Shown here piece after piece: positions 1 through 9,204 of a stretch of DNA of 64,000 nt. The notes beneath the pieces are model-generated. The model did not search any database. It was not told the DNA's origin and worked only from the letters and a program-made list of their open reading frames with translations. Position 1 is the stretch's first letter, and every line of letters starts with the position of its first letter. A program made the position numbers and the translations under genes. The stretch is from Thermus arciformis (GTDB lineage: Bacteria > Deinococcota > Deinococci > Deinococcales > Thermaceae): assembly GCF_900102145.1 (NCBI RefSeq), contig NZ_FNBC01000008.1:1-64000 (forward strand), read 5' to 3'.

Positions 1-293
1 AGGGGGAGGAGGCGTGGGTGGTCTTGGACCGGGCGGGGTGGCACGTGTCGGGGCGGGTGGAGGTGCCGGAGGGGGTGCGGCTGGTCTTCCTGCCGCCCTA
101 CAGCCCGGAGCTGCAGCCGGTGGAGCGGGTGTGGCCCTTGGTGAACGAGGCGGTGGCCAACCGGTACTTCCGGGACCTTGAGGAGATGATGGAGGCGGTG
201 GCTGAGCGGTGCCGGGTCCTTGCCCAGGACCCCGAGACCCTCAGGCGGCACACCCTGTTCCACTGGTGGCCTAGGACGAAGGAATTAGCATAA
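1..293 (+). CDS. IS630-family transposase, C-terminal part (partial at window edge)
   Basis: This is the end of a DDE transposase of the IS630/Tc1-mariner superfamily. The frame is already open at base 3, so the gene starts outside the window. Visible family signatures are VVLDRAGWH (the second catalytic Asp block) and LPPYSPELQPVERVW, the PPYSPxLNPxExxW block that carries the final acidic residue. About 30 residues follow, and the stop is TAA at 291-293. The element lies against the 3' end of a cation exchanger gene on the opposite strand and has truncated it. Whether the transposase is intact upstream cannot be judged here. Confidence 0.9.
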   Translation, partial: GEEAWVVLDRAGWHVSGRVEVPEGVRLVFLPPYSPELQPVERVWPLVNEAVANRYFRDLEEMMEAVAERCRVLAQDPETLRRHTLFHWWPRTKELA

Positions 294-312
294 AAGGGTA
301 TTACTCCCCAGG
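1..312 (+). mobile_element. Right end of an IS630-type insertion sequence
   Basis: The element covers the transposase fragment and a short A+T-richer tail after its stop codon. IS630 elements insert at TA and duplicate it. The junction with exchanger DNA must lie near 298-312, where the exchanger reading frame changes from conserved (GNLLGSN) to a few foreign residues and a stop. The exact boundary and the other end are not visible. Confidence 0.6.
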
Positions 313-1043
313 AGGTTCCCCGCCGCCAGGTCAAAGGCCCCTAGGCGGGCCGCGCTTAAGGTCACCACCACCTCGGGCAAGGAGGTCACGGCCCCCACGA
401 AGGCGGTGCCCACGAAGCCCGCCCCAAGCCCCGTTTCCTCGGCCAGCCGCTCCGCCAGGGAGGGGAGGAAGCTGGCCCCCGCCACCACCAGCCCGCCCCA
501 AAGGAGGTACCCCCGCACCACCTGGGCCGCCTCCAGGTGCTCGTAAAGGCGGGCCAGCCGTTCCTCCTGGCCCAAGGAGCGCCGCTTCTCATAGAGGAAG
601 GTGAGGCGGGCGGCGAGCAGGTAGAGGAAGAAGGCCGCGGGCGCATACCAGGAAACGGGCCCCAGGAGGGGGCCACCCCACCAGAGGGCCGCCCCCTGGA
701 GGGCCAGGAAGAGGAGGCTAAAGCCCAGGGCCAGGGCGTGCCCCGGGTGGAGGCGGCCAAGAAGGGGGACTCGGCCGCTCACCGCGTCCAGGAGGGAGAG
801 GATAAAGAGGTTGAACAGGGTGCTTCCCAAGACATCCCCCACGGCGATGTCCACCAGGCCCTGGAAGGCGGCGCTGCTGCCGGTGATGAGCTCGGGCAAG
901 GAGGTGGTGGCGGCCACCAGGATCAGGCCCACCCACGTCCGGCCCCAGCCCCGCTTCTCCGCCAGGGCGTCCCCGTAAAAGGCCACCCGGGACCCCGCCA
1001 ACACCACCAAAAGGGCCACCCCCAGGAAGGCCAAAAGGGTCAT
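285..1043 (-). pseudogene. Sodium/calcium exchanger-type cation antiporter, truncated by an IS
   Basis: The product is a membrane cation/Ca2+ exchanger (CaCA superfamily). It shows both inverted alpha repeats: TTSLPELITGSSAA with GDVLGSTLFNL in the first half, and GAVTSLPEVVVT with GNLLGSN in the second. Each repeat carries the acidic residue that binds cation. The protein stops at about residue 252, directly after the second-repeat GNLLGSN. Intact relatives are about 320-350 residues, so the final two or three membrane helices are missing and are replaced by TLLC read from the insertion sequence. The ATG overlaps the stop of the CBS gene (ATGA), making this the last gene of the ATPase-CBS-exchanger operon. 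It is probably non-functional. Confidence 0.8.
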
Positions 1044-1501
1044 GCCGAGCTGGCGAGAGCTTTGAGGAGGTCAAAGCGGGCAAGGACCCCCAGGGGCTTT
1101 CCCTCCTCGTCCACCACGGGAACGCGGTTGATGTCGTAGGCGAGCATGACCTCCAAGGCCTGCCGCAAGGGGGCCTCCGGCCCCACCGCGTGGACCGGGG
1201 CGGTCATGATCTCCTCCACCCGCGTGGCCCTGGCCTCCTGGAGAATCCTTTCCAGCTGGCCCCCATTGAGGAAGCGGCCCAGGAGAAGGGGCGCGCGGAA
1301 GGTGGAAAAGGGAATGCCCCTTTCCTTGAGGAAATCGCTCTCGGTCACGATGCCCACCAGCTTCCCCTTCTCGTCCACCACCAGGACGCTGCCGATGCGC
1401 TTTTCCAGCATCAGGGCCGCCACCTGGTCCAAGGGGGTCCCCAAGGGGACGCTCACCGCCGGGCTCGTCATGAAGTCTTTGACCTTGATGTCCTCCCTCA
1501 T
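1040..1501 (-). CDS. Tandem CBS-domain protein
   Basis: The 153-residue protein consists almost entirely of a CBS pair. The first domain (about residues 8-60) begins with VKDFMTSPAVSVPLGTPLDQ and ends VGIVTESDFL; the second (about 90-150) contains EEIMTAPVHAVGPEAPLRQ and ends VLARFDLLKAL. CBS pairs usually bind adenine nucleotides and regulate an enzyme or transporter. The start is the ATG at 1501-1499, which overlaps the ATPase stop (ATGA); the longer upstream reading frame is antisense to nothing conserved and lies inside the ATPase gene. Between a Ca2+-type ATPase and a Ca2+ exchanger, it may sense energy status for cation transport, but this is inference. Confidence 0.85.
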   Translation of the reverse strand: MREDIKVKDFMTSPAVSVPLGTPLDQVAALMLEKRIGSVLVVDEKGKLVGIVTESDFLKERGIPFSTFRAPLLLGRFLNGGQLERILQEARATRVEEIMTAPVHAVGPEAPLRQALEVMLAYDINRVPVVDEEGKPLGVLARFDLLKALASSA

Positions 1502-3912
1502 TTGGCCTCCTTTCGCCATACTACCCGGTCCACCGCCTCCGCCAACCCCCAGACCGAAAGGGCGCTGAAGAGCACCAGGCCCCAGGCCCAAAGGGGCAAG
1601 GGGACGGCCTCGAGGAGGCCAGGCCCCAGGGTCCCCAAAGCGAGCTGCAGGAGGAGCCCCAGGGCCACGGCCCCGTGCAGGTAGAGGTTGGGGAGGGGGC
1701 GGAGGTGGGTGTGCCGGGCGGGGTAGGCGAAGAAGAGCTGGCCGATGGCCATGAAGTGGAAGGTGGCGCTCCGGGCGGCCTCGAGGCCCACCACCCCGGG
1801 CAGGAGCCCCAAAAGCCCCAAGGCGACCCCCGCCTTGAGGGTGCCGGTGAGGAGGACGAAGCGGAGGGAAGGCCTGTCCAAAAGAGGGCTGTCCTTAGGC
1901 CTCGGGGGCTGGTCCAGGACCCCGGGGTTCCGGTCCAGGGCCAGGGCCAGGGCGGGAAGGCCGTCGGTGACCAGGTTGATCCAGAGAATCTGCACGGCGG
2001 TGAGGGGGAGGAGGAGGTGCCCTGCCTCGTCGCGGAGGCCCAAGAGGGCGGCGAAGACCATCCCCAAGGCCACCACCAGGACCTCGGAGAGGTTGGTGGA
2101 AAAGAGGAAACGGATGAACTTCTGGATGTTCTCGTAGATGCTCCGCCCCTCCTCCATGGCGGCCACGATGGTGGCGAAGTTGTCGTCCAAAAGCACCAGG
2201 TCCGCCACCTCCCGGGCCACGTCCGAGCCCCGTTGCCCCATGGCCACGCCCACGTCCGCCCGCTTGAGGGCCGGGGCGTCGTTCACCCCGTCCCCGGTCA
2301 TGGCCACCACCTCCCCCGCCTTCTGCAAGGCTTCCACGATGCGGAGCTTGTCCTCGGACCGGACCCGGGCGAAGATGTCCACTTCCAGAAGCTCCTCGTC
2401 GGAAAGCTCGCCGATCTCCTCCCCGGTGGCCACCACCTCCGCGGGGATCCCCACCTGCCTGGCGATGGCGAGGGCGGTAGCCGGGTGGTCCCCGGTGACC
2501 ATCACCACCCGCACCCCCGCCCTCTGGACCCGCTCCACCGCTTCGGGCACCTCGGGGCGGGGCGGGTCCAGGAGGAGGACGAAGCCCAGAAAGCCAAGCC
2601 CCTCCTCCCGCTCCCCTTCCCCGTAGGCCAGGGCCAGGACGCGAAAGCCCCGCCCGGCGTGGGCCTCGGCCTCCTCCAGAAGCCTTCCCTTTTCCTCCTC
2701 GGGAAGGTTCAATCGGGGGATGAGGGCCTCCGGGGCGCCCTTGAGGAAGCTTCCCAAGGGGGTGGTGACCCGCATGAATTTCCAGGCGCTGTCAAAGGGG
2801 CGCTCGGAAAGACGGGGGTAGGCCTGGCGCACCCTTTGCGGGTCCAGGTGGCGGCTGGCGTAGCGGAGGAGGGCGAGTTCCAGGGGGTCCCCGGCCCCGG
2901 TGGCGAGGTCGGCGTCGTTGCAGAGGACCATGGCCAGAAGGGCCTTCTCCCGGTCGGGGCTCAGGAGTTCCTGGACCTCCATGCGGTTTTCCGTGAGGGT
3001 GCCGGTCTTGTCCGTGGCGATGACGGTGACGCTTCCCAGGGCCTCCACCGCCGAGAGGCGCCGCACCACCGCCTTCCGCCGGGCCATCCTTTCCACCCCC
3101 AGGGCCAAGGCCAGGGTGAGGACCGCGGGAAGCCCCTCGGGCACCGCCGCCACCGCCAGGGCCACGGCGAAGAGGACCACCTTGGCGGAGGGGCCCTCCA
3201 CCCCAAACCCGAGGAGGAGGAGCAAAAGGGCGAGGAGCAGGACCCAGCGGGCCACCCGGTGGCCGAAGGCGTGAAGGCGCCGCTCCAGAGGGGTCTTCTC
3301 CTCCTCCATCCCCGCGAGGAGGCCCGCGATGCGCCCCATGGCGCTTTGGGGCCCGGTGCGCACCACCTCCAGGAGGGCCCGGCCCCGGACCAGGAGGGTC
3401 CCGGCGTAGACCTCGTCCCCCACCCCCTTCTCCACGGGGACGCTTTCCCCGGTGAGGACGCTCTCGTCCACCAAGAGGCCCTCTCCCTCCAAAACCCGGC
3501 CGTCCGCGGGGACGCGGTCGCCGGCCTCGAGGCGCACCACGTCCCCGGGGACGAGCTCCCGGGCGGGAAGGCGCTGGAACCTTCCGTCCCTCAAGACCCA
3601 GACGGCAGGCTCGGCCAGGGCCTTGAGGCGCTTTAGGGCCTCCTCGGAGCGCTTTTCCTGCAAAACGCCCAGGGTGGCGTTCAGGAGGAGGATGGCCAGG
3701 ATGGCCAAAGACTCCAGGGGGGCCCCCTTCGCCCCTTCCCCCACCCAGAGGAGGAGGTCCACCGCCAGGGCGAAGAGGAGGACGTAGATGAGGGGGCTTT
3801 GGAACTGGCGGAGGAAGCGCCGGCCAAGGCTTTCCTCAGGTTTCTCAGGAAGGGCGTTGGGCCCGTATTCCTCTAGCCGCCTTTTGGCCTCCTCGGAGGT
3901 AAGCCCTCGCAT
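1498..3912 (-). CDS. P-type Ca2+-transporting ATPase (P2A type)
   Basis: An 804-residue P-type ATPase of the membrane that pumps a cation using ATP. Visible motifs are TGES at 154-157 (actuator domain), DKTGT with the phosphorylated Asp at 301, MVTGD near 471, and TGDGVNDAP near 539. Ca2+-site residues known from SERCA are present: PEGLP at 258-262, N607 and E610 in FSTNLSE (SERCA N768/E771), and N646, T649, D650 in NLVTD (SERCA N796/T799/D800). This argues for Ca2+ over Na+/K+ or heavy metals. It leads an operon with a CBS protein and a cation exchanger. Upstream, TAGGGT lies 6 nt before the ATG, suggesting a leaderless transcript. Confidence 0.9.
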   Translation of the reverse strand: MRGLTSEEAKRRLEEYGPNALPEKPEESLGRRFLRQFQSPLIYVLLFALAVDLLLWVGEGAKGAPLESLAILAILLLNATLGVLQEKRSEEALKRLKALAEPAVWVLRDGRFQRLPARELVPGDVVRLEAGDRVPADGRVLEGEGLLVDESVLTGESVPVEKGVGDEVYAGTLLVRGRALLEVVRTGPQSAMGRIAGLLAGMEEEKTPLERRLHAFGHRVARWVLLLALLLLLLGFGVEGPSAKVVLFAVALAVAAVPEGLPAVLTLALALGVERMARRKAVVRRLSAVEALGSVTVIATDKTGTLTENRMEVQELLSPDREKALLAMVLCNDADLATGAGDPLELALLRYASRHLDPQRVRQAYPRLSERPFDSAWKFMRVTTPLGSFLKGAPEALIPRLNLPEEEKGRLLEEAEAHAGRGFRVLALAYGEGEREEGLGFLGFVLLLDPPRPEVPEAVERVQRAGVRVVMVTGDHPATALAIARQVGIPAEVVATGEEIGELSDEELLEVDIFARVRSEDKLRIVEALQKAGEVVAMTGDGVNDAPALKRADVGVAMGQRGSDVAREVADLVLLDDNFATIVAAMEEGRSIYENIQKFIRFLFSTNLSEVLVVALGMVFAALLGLRDEAGHLLLPLTAVQILWINLVTDGLPALALALDRNPGVLDQPPRPKDSPLLDRPSLRFVLLTGTLKAGVALGLLGLLPGVVGLEAARSATFHFMAIGQLFFAYPARHTHLRPLPNLYLHGAVALGLLLQLALGTLGPGLLEAVPLPLWAWGLVLFSALSVWGLAEAVDRVVWRKEAK

Positions 3913-3918
3913 AGGCTC

Positions 3919-3924
3919 ACCCTA
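3919..3924 (-). promoter_or_regulatory. -10 element of the Ca2+-ATPase operon (leaderless geometry)
   Basis: On the minus strand TAGGGT is followed by six bases (GAGCCT) and the ATG of the ATPase. This TANNNT-6-ATG spacing places the transcription start at or near the A of the start codon. I see no good -35 hexamer at 16-18 bp. Confidence 0.5.
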
Positions 3925-3944
3925 CCAGAAACCCCCAGAGGCGG

Positions 3945-4546
<602 letters not shown>

Positions 4547-4562
4547 CCCATCTGGTAGACTG

Positions 4563-4589
4563 CCCCCGGGCTTCGGCCCGGGGGGTTTT
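4563..4589 (+). terminator. Rho-independent terminator with UUCG loop, abutting the next start codon
   Basis: A 9-bp G+C stem (4563-4571 with 4576-4584) is closed by a C(TTCG)G tetraloop and followed by GTTTT. The T run ends at 4589 and the ATG of the epimerase gene begins at 4590, leaving no room for a Shine-Dalgarno between them. Confidence 0.85.
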
Positions 4590-5522
4590 ATGCGCGTGTT
4601 GGTGACGGGCGGCGCCGGTTTCATCGGAAGCCACATCGTGGAGGACCTCCTCGCCAAGGGCCTGGAGGTGGCGGTCCTGGACAACCTGGCCACGGGCAAG
4701 CGGGAGAACGTGCCCCAAGGGGTCCCCTTCTTCCAGGTGGACCTGAGGGACAAAGAAGGGGTGGAAGGGGTCTTCCGGGAGTTCCGCCCCACCCACGTCT
4801 CCCACCAGGCGGCCCAGGCCTCGGTGAAGGTGAGCGTGGAGGACCCGGTCCTGGACTTTGAGGTGAACCTCCTGGGGGGGCTTAACCTCCTCGAGGCCTG
4901 CCGCCGCTATGGGGTAGAGAAACTGGTCTTCGCCTCCACGGGCGGGGCCATCTACGGGGAGGTGCCCGAGGGGGAGCGGGCCGAGGAGACCTGGCCCCCC
5001 CGCCCCAAGAGCCCCTACGCCGCAAGCAAAGCGGCCTTTGAGCACTACCTCTCCGCCTACGGGCAAAACTACGGGCTTAGGTGGGCCGCCTTACGCTACG
5101 GCAACGTCTACGGCCCCAGGCAGGACCCCCACGGGGAGGCGGGGGTGGTGGCCATCTTCGCCGAGCGGGTCCTGAAGGGGGAGCCCGTGACCCTCTACGC
5201 CCGGAAGACCCCGGGGGACGAGGGGTGCGTGCGGGACTACGTCTACGTCAAGGACGTGGCCGAGGCCCACGCCCTCGCCCTCTTCTCCCTGGAAGGGGTC
5301 TACAACGTGGGCACCGGGGAAGGGCACACCACGGAGGAGGTCCTAAGAGCCGTGGCCGAGGCGGCCGGGAAGGCCCCCCAGGTCCAGCCCGCCCCCCCGC
5401 GCCCCGGGGACCTGGAGCGAAGCGTCCTTTCCCCCATGAAGCTCATGGCCCACGGCTGGCGGCCCAAGGTGGGGTTTGCGGAAGGCATCCGCCTCACCGT
5501 GGAGCATTTCCGAGGGCGTTGA
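4590..5522 (+). CDS. galE: NAD-dependent epimerase/dehydratase, UDP-glucose 4-epimerase-like
   Basis: A 310-residue extended short-chain dehydrogenase that probably interconverts UDP-sugars for surface polysaccharide or galactose metabolism. The NAD-binding motif is TGGAGFIGSH at residues 7-16; the catalytic Ser/Tyr/Lys are in FASTGGAIYG and the YAASK motif (YxxxK, about residue 143). RYGNVYGPRQ and the C-terminal GDLERSVLS block fit UDP-sugar epimerases. T. thermophilus has a near-identical annotated UDP-glucose 4-epimerase, but the exact sugar specificity cannot be read from sequence. No Shine-Dalgarno is possible in front of the ATG because a terminator hairpin ends there. Confidence 0.85.
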   Translation: MRVLVTGGAGFIGSHIVEDLLAKGLEVAVLDNLATGKRENVPQGVPFFQVDLRDKEGVEGVFREFRPTHVSHQAAQASVKVSVEDPVLDFEVNLLGGLNLLEACRRYGVEKLVFASTGGAIYGEVPEGERAEETWPPRPKSPYAASKAAFEHYLSAYGQNYGLRWAALRYGNVYGPRQDPHGEAGVVAIFAERVLKGEPVTLYARKTPGDEGCVRDYVYVKDVAEAHALALFSLEGVYNVGTGEGHTTEEVLRAVAEAAGKAPQVQPAPPRPGDLERSVLSPMKLMAHGWRPKVGFAEGIRLTVEHFRGR

Positions 5523-5548
5523 CCTACCCCACCCGGGTATCCTAGAAT
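5519..5548 (+). promoter_or_regulatory. Promoter of the TDT transporter gene
   Basis: TTGACC (5519-5524) overlaps the stop codon of the epimerase gene. It is followed 18 bp later by TAGAAT (5543-5548), and the ATG at 5557 comes 8 nt after that. The expected transcription start is within a base or two of the ATG. TATCCT at 5538-5543 is an alternative -10. Confidence 0.7.
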
Positions 5549-5556
5549 AGGGGTTC

Positions 5557-6606
5557 ATGAGCGCTCGGTTTTTCAACCCCGCCTGGTTCGCCGCCGTGAT
5601 GGGGGGAAGCGGGGTGGCCCTGGCCCTAAAGGCCTTCGGCCTCGCCCCCTTGGCCCTTCTGGCCTACGCCCTCACCGGCCTCCTCTTCGCCTTAAGCCTT
5701 GCCTTCTTCCTGGGCAAGCTCCTCCGCCACCCCGGCCAGGTGGGGCAGGAGCTGCACCACCCCCTCCTCTCCCAGCTCTACGCCACCTTCCCCCTGGCCT
5801 TCCTCCTCTTCAGCCTGGCGAGCCTAAGGGTGGCGGGGCTTCCGGGCCTGGCCCTCCCCCTCTTCGCCCTGGGGGCGCCCCTGACCCTCCTCACGAGCCT
5901 CCTCCTCGGCTACCTGGTCTTCACCCGGCTCCGCCTGCCCTTTGAGGCGGCCAACGGCACCTGGTTCATCCCCCCGGTCTCGGCCATCGTGGTGCCCCTG
6001 GTGGGGGGGCCCCTTCTTCCCCTCCTTGGGCCCTGGGCCCGGGAGGTTTACTTCTGGCTCCTCATGTTTTTGGGCCTGGGGTTCGCCCTCTTCCTCTGGG
6101 TAGGAAGCACCCTCTTCGGCCGCCTCTACGTCCACGAGCGCCCGGCCCCCGAGCTGGTGCCCTCCCTCTTCGTGGGCCTCGCCCCCGTGGGGGTGGGGAT
6201 CCTGGCCCCCCTCTCCCTCTTCGGGGGGGCGCGGGAGGCGGGGCTTTACGGGGGAAGCCTCCAGGGCCTCTACCTCTTCGGGGCCGCCCTTTGGGGCCTC
6301 GGAGGCTGGTGGTTCACCCTGGCCATGGCCCTCCTCCTGGAAGACCTCTTCCTCCGCCGGGTGCGCCTCGCCTTCCAGCCGGGGCTTTGGGGGCTGGTCT
6401 TCCCCATGGCCGCCTTCACCCTGGGCACCCGGGCCCTGGCGGAGGGCCTAAAGAGCCAGGTCTTCGTCCTCCTCTCCTGGGGGCTATTCCTGGTGCTCCT
6501 GGCCTTTTACCTGCCCCTCCTCCTCCGCACCCTCCTGGCCTTCTTGCGGCTCGAGGTCCTGAAGCCAGCGGCGGCTCAGGCGCACCCGCGCCCGCAGGGC
6601 GGCTAG
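5557..6606 (+). CDS. TDT/SLAC1-family transporter (tellurite resistance/dicarboxylate type)
   Basis: A 349-residue polytopic membrane protein with about ten hydrophobic helices and an N-terminus [19 protein letters not shown], which resembles the FxPxWFxxVMGTG start of the TehA/Mae1/SLAC1 (TDT) family. Family members move small anions such as malate, sulfite, nitrate or chloride, with a conserved Phe gate; the substrate here is not predictable. It has its own leaderless-type promoter. Its final 123 bp are antisense to the coding 3' end of the convergent lyase gene. Confidence 0.8.
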   Translation: MSARFFNPAWFAAVMGGSGVALALKAFGLAPLALLAYALTGLLFALSLAFFLGKLLRHPGQVGQELHHPLLSQLYATFPLAFLLFSLASLRVAGLPGLALPLFALGAPLTLLTSLLLGYLVFTRLRLPFEAANGTWFIPPVSAIVVPLVGGPLLPLLGPWAREVYFWLLMFLGLGFALFLWVGSTLFGRLYVHERPAPELVPSLFVGLAPVGVGILAPLSLFGGAREAGLYGGSLQGLYLFGAALWGLGGWWFTLAMALLLEDLFLRRVRLAFQPGLWGLVFPMAAFTLGTRALAEGLKSQVFVLLSWGLFLVLLAFYLPLLLRTLLAFLRLEVLKPAAAQAHPRPQGG

Positions 6607-7908
6607 GGCCTCGCGGTGGGCCTTAAGCCGCTTCTTGGCCCCCTTTAAGGCCTCGGCCCGCGCCTTCGGCCCCACCCCGCCCAGCACCTCCCGGCGGGCG
6701 AAGAAGGCCTCGAGGTCCATCCAGGCCAAAAGCTCCTCCCGCTCCACCCCAAGGAGCTCGGGCCTGAGCCCGGGAAGGGCCCCCTTGACCCGGCGGTAGG
6801 CCTCGGGAAGGGGAAGGCCCTTGCGCGCCAGAAGGTCCACCGCCTCCGAGGCCAGGACCTCGGGGGAGAACTCCGCCAAAAGGCCCTCCGGGAGAAACCG
6901 CCCCTCCTCCAGGGCCGCCCGGGTGAGCTCCACCGCGGCCTCGGCCACGAAGAGCATCTCGGCGAGGGGCTCGAGGACCCCGGTGGAGTGGTCGTTGAGG
7001 TCGGTGAAGGGGGTGTTGTGGTTGAGGAAGGCCAGGGGATGGTAGCCCCCAAGGAGCCTCCCGGCGTAGATGCGGGCGTGCTCCAAGACCACGGGGTTCT
7101 GCTTCTGCGGCATGAAGCTGGAGCCCTGGGCCAGGCCCTCCCCCACCTGGAAGGCCCCCTGCCCCGCCCAGAAGAGGAGGTCCGTGAGGAAGCGGCTAAG
7201 GCTTGCCCCCAGGCCCGCCAGGGCCGAGGCGAGCTCCAGGGCGTAATCCCCCGAGGCCACCGCGTCCAAGGTGTTCTCCACGGGGCCCTCAAAGCCCAAA
7301 AGAAGGGCCAGGCGCTTCCGGTCCAAAGGGTAGGGGGCCCCCGCCAAGGCGCTCGCCCCCAAGGGGGAGCGGTTCAGGGTGGAAAGGGCCCGGAAAAGCC
7401 GCTCCGTGTCGCGGGCGAGGAGGGATTCCACCCCCAGGAGGTAGTGGTCCAGGGTGGAGGGCTGGGCCGGGCGGTGGTGGGTGAAGAGGACCACCGCCAC
7501 CCCCCGGTGGCCCTCCGCCTGGCGGAGCACCCCCTGCCGCAGGCGGAGGAGGTCGGCGAGAAGGGCCAAGGCCCGGTCCCGGAGGTAGGCCCGGAAGACG
7601 GTGAGGTCCAGGTCGTTGCGGGAAAGCCCCCGGCGCACCGCCCCCGCCACCTCCTCCCCCCAGTGCTCCGCAAGCTGGGCCTGGATGGAGAAGAACACGT
7701 CCTCCACCTCCCCGGTGAAGCTGGGCAAAGGCAGGGTGCGGAGCTCCCGCAAGGCGGCCACCGCCTCCTTGGCGTAAGGGAGGCCGAGCCGGGAAAGCTC
7801 CAGGGCGTAGGCGGTGAGGGCGTCAAAGAAGTGGGGCACCAAGGCCTCCCGGGCGAAGCGGTAGTGGCGGGCCAGGACGAAGCGGCGAAAGACCCCGTGC
7901 CAGCGCAT
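6484..7908 (-). CDS. Argininosuccinate lyase-like protein (fumarase/aspartase superfamily)
   Basis: A 474-residue member of the fumarase/aspartase/ArgH superfamily. The signature [18 protein letters not shown] (about residues 265-282) is the GSSxMPxKxNP loop that carries the catalytic Ser. [14 protein letters not shown] matches the THxQxAQP region of argininosuccinate lyase. The N-terminal half is divergent, so it is more likely a second, specialised ArgH-like lyase than the arginine-pathway enzyme. No argG or other arginine gene is nearby. The C-terminal 25 residues are Glu/Gln-rich and are encoded antisense to the last membrane helix of the TDT transporter. TAGGAT lies 6 nt before the ATG. 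Confidence 0.75.
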   Translation of the reverse strand: MRWHGVFRRFVLARHYRFAREALVPHFFDALTAYALELSRLGLPYAKEAVAALRELRTLPLPSFTGEVEDVFFSIQAQLAEHWGEEVAGAVRRGLSRNDLDLTVFRAYLRDRALALLADLLRLRQGVLRQAEGHRGVAVVLFTHHRPAQPSTLDHYLLGVESLLARDTERLFRALSTLNRSPLGASALAGAPYPLDRKRLALLLGFEGPVENTLDAVASGDYALELASALAGLGASLSRFLTDLLFWAGQGAFQVGEGLAQGSSFMPQKQNPVVLEHARIYAGRLLGGYHPLAFLNHNTPFTDLNDHSTGVLEPLAEMLFVAEAAVELTRAALEEGRFLPEGLLAEFSPEVLASEAVDLLARKGLPLPEAYRRVKGALPGLRPELLGVEREELLAWMDLEAFFARREVLGGVGPKARAEALKGAKKRLKAHREALAALRARVRLSRRWLQDLEPQEGQEGAEEEGQVKGQEHQE

Positions 7909-7914
7909 ACCCCC

Positions 7915-7920
7915 ATCCTA
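7915..7920 (-). promoter_or_regulatory. -10 element of the ArgH-like gene (leaderless geometry)
   Basis: On the minus strand TAGGAT is followed by GGGGGT and then ATG, a 6-nt gap. No convincing -35 is seen. Confidence 0.5.
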
Positions 7921-7932
7921 CGGGGCCCGGGC

Positions 7933-7960
7933 TTGCCAAAAGGCCGGGGCCGTGTTAGCC
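7933..7960 (+). promoter_or_regulatory. Possible promoter of the first HAAT ABC importer operon
   Basis: TTGCCA (7933-7938) and TTAGCC (7955-7960) are separated by 16 bp, leaving a leader of roughly 25 nt that contains AAGGAGG at 7981-7987. The -10 match is weak, so this is tentative. Confidence 0.35.
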
Positions 7961-7992
7961 TTGGACCAAGCTCAATCCGGAAGGAGGCGAAC

Positions 7993-9177
7993 ATGAAGCG
8001 CAGGGAGTTTCTGCAAAGGCTTGGCGTGGGGTCCTTGGCGGCCTTGGGCTTTTCCCGCTTCGCCCTGGCCCAGGCGAGGCCCGTGAAGCTCGCCACCCTC
8101 CTCCCCCTCACGGGGCCCTTCGCCTTCGCGGGCAACGCCGGGCGGGAGGGGTTCGTGGACGGGGTGGACTACGTGAACGAGGTCCTGGGAGGGATCGCCG
8201 GGCGGAAGCTTGAGCTCATCGTGGAGGACACGGGCTACGACGTGGCCAAGGGCACGGCCGCCTTCAACCGGGTCCTCTCCCGGGAGCGGCCCGAGGAGCT
8301 CCTCTTCGTCTACGGCGACTCCACGGGGCTTTCCAAGGCCCTGGCCCCGGAGATCGCCAGGATCGGCCTCCCCTACTCGGCCACGAGCTTCGCCAGCGAG
8401 CTCGCCGACCCCGAGAAGTACCCCACCATCTTCGTCTTCGGCCCCACCTACAACGACATGATGGAGGCCCTCCTCCGCCAGATCCGCCTGCAGAAGGGCA
8501 AGGCCCGCATCGCCCTCGTCTACTCCAACACCGAGTTCGGCCGCGACCCCATCCCCTACGTCAAGGAGCGGGCCAAGGCCTTGGGGATGGAGGTGGTCCA
8601 CGAGGAGGTGACGCCCCCCGCCTTCACCGACGCCACCCCCGTGGTGCTCAACCTGCGCCGGGCCAACCCCGACTTCGTCCTCCTCCAGGGCTACGCCCTC
8701 TCCGTGGAGCCCCTGATCCTAAGGGCGGCGCGGGAGCAGGGCCTAAGGGCCCAGTTCATGGGCACCTACTACTCGGCGGAGCTCGTCCTCATCCAGCGGG
8801 CAGGCCCCGCCGCCGAGGGCTTCACCGTCACCTACCACAACCCCTACTGGTACGACACCCTGGTGCCCGCGGTGGACGAGATGCGGAAGTTCCGCCAGCG
8901 GAAGGGCCGGGACACCTCCTACCGCCCCACCTACTACATGGGGAGCCTGGCCGTGGCCCTGGGGGTGGCCGAGGCCATGCGCCGGGCGGCCCAGGCAGGG
9001 AAGCTCACCCGGGCCGGGGTGGTGGAGTACCTGGAGAAGATCGGGGACTACACCGCTTTGGGCCTCACCCGGGGCTACCAGTTCGTGAACCACCGTATCC
9101 CCTACACCAAGCTCTACCGGGCGAGCGTCAAGGACGGGCGGTTCAACGCCATCACCGACTGGCTGAAGCTGGCCTAA
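7993..9177 (+). CDS. HAAT-type ABC transporter substrate-binding protein (Tat-exported)
   Basis: A 394-residue type I periplasmic binding protein of the LivJ/LivK class. The N-terminus MKRREFLQRLGVGS followed by a hydrophobic run and ALA-QA is a twin-arginine signal, so the protein is exported folded. The mature part starts VKLATLLPLTGPFAFAGNAG, typical of branched-chain amino acid or carboxylate receptors (Peripla_BP_6). AAGGAGG lies 5 nt before the ATG. It is the first gene of an operon with two permeases, two ATPases and an acyl-CoA synthetase, which suggests the ligand is an organic acid that is CoA-activated on entry, perhaps aromatic, branched or fatty. The ligand is not determined by sequence. 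Confidence 0.88.
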   Translation: MKRREFLQRLGVGSLAALGFSRFALAQARPVKLATLLPLTGPFAFAGNAGREGFVDGVDYVNEVLGGIAGRKLELIVEDTGYDVAKGTAAFNRVLSRERPEELLFVYGDSTGLSKALAPEIARIGLPYSATSFASELADPEKYPTIFVFGPTYNDMMEALLRQIRLQKGKARIALVYSNTEFGRDPIPYVKERAKALGMEVVHEEVTPPAFTDATPVVLNLRRANPDFVLLQGYALSVEPLILRAAREQGLRAQFMGTYYSAELVLIQRAGPAAEGFTVTYHNPYWYDTLVPAVDEMRKFRQRKGRDTSYRPTYYMGSLAVALGVAEAMRRAAQAGKLTRAGVVEYLEKIGDYTALGLTRGYQFVNHRIPYTKLYRASVKDGRFNAITDWLKLA

Positions 9178-9204
9178 GGCCAGGCCCCTTCCCCGGGAGG
9201 AAAC

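Noticed and set aside
1675-3636. Long plus-strand open frame of 653 codons opposite the Ca2+-ATPase
   Set aside because: It is Gly/His/Gln-rich shadow translation of a conserved gene; in this G+C-rich DNA the antisense frames stay open by codon bias. All P-type ATPase motifs are on the minus strand.
6988-7992. N-terminal extension of the receptor gene, opposite the ArgH-like lyase
   Set aside because: The receptor has a clear Tat signal starting at 7993 with AAGGAGG before it; the upstream part is antisense to the lyase.
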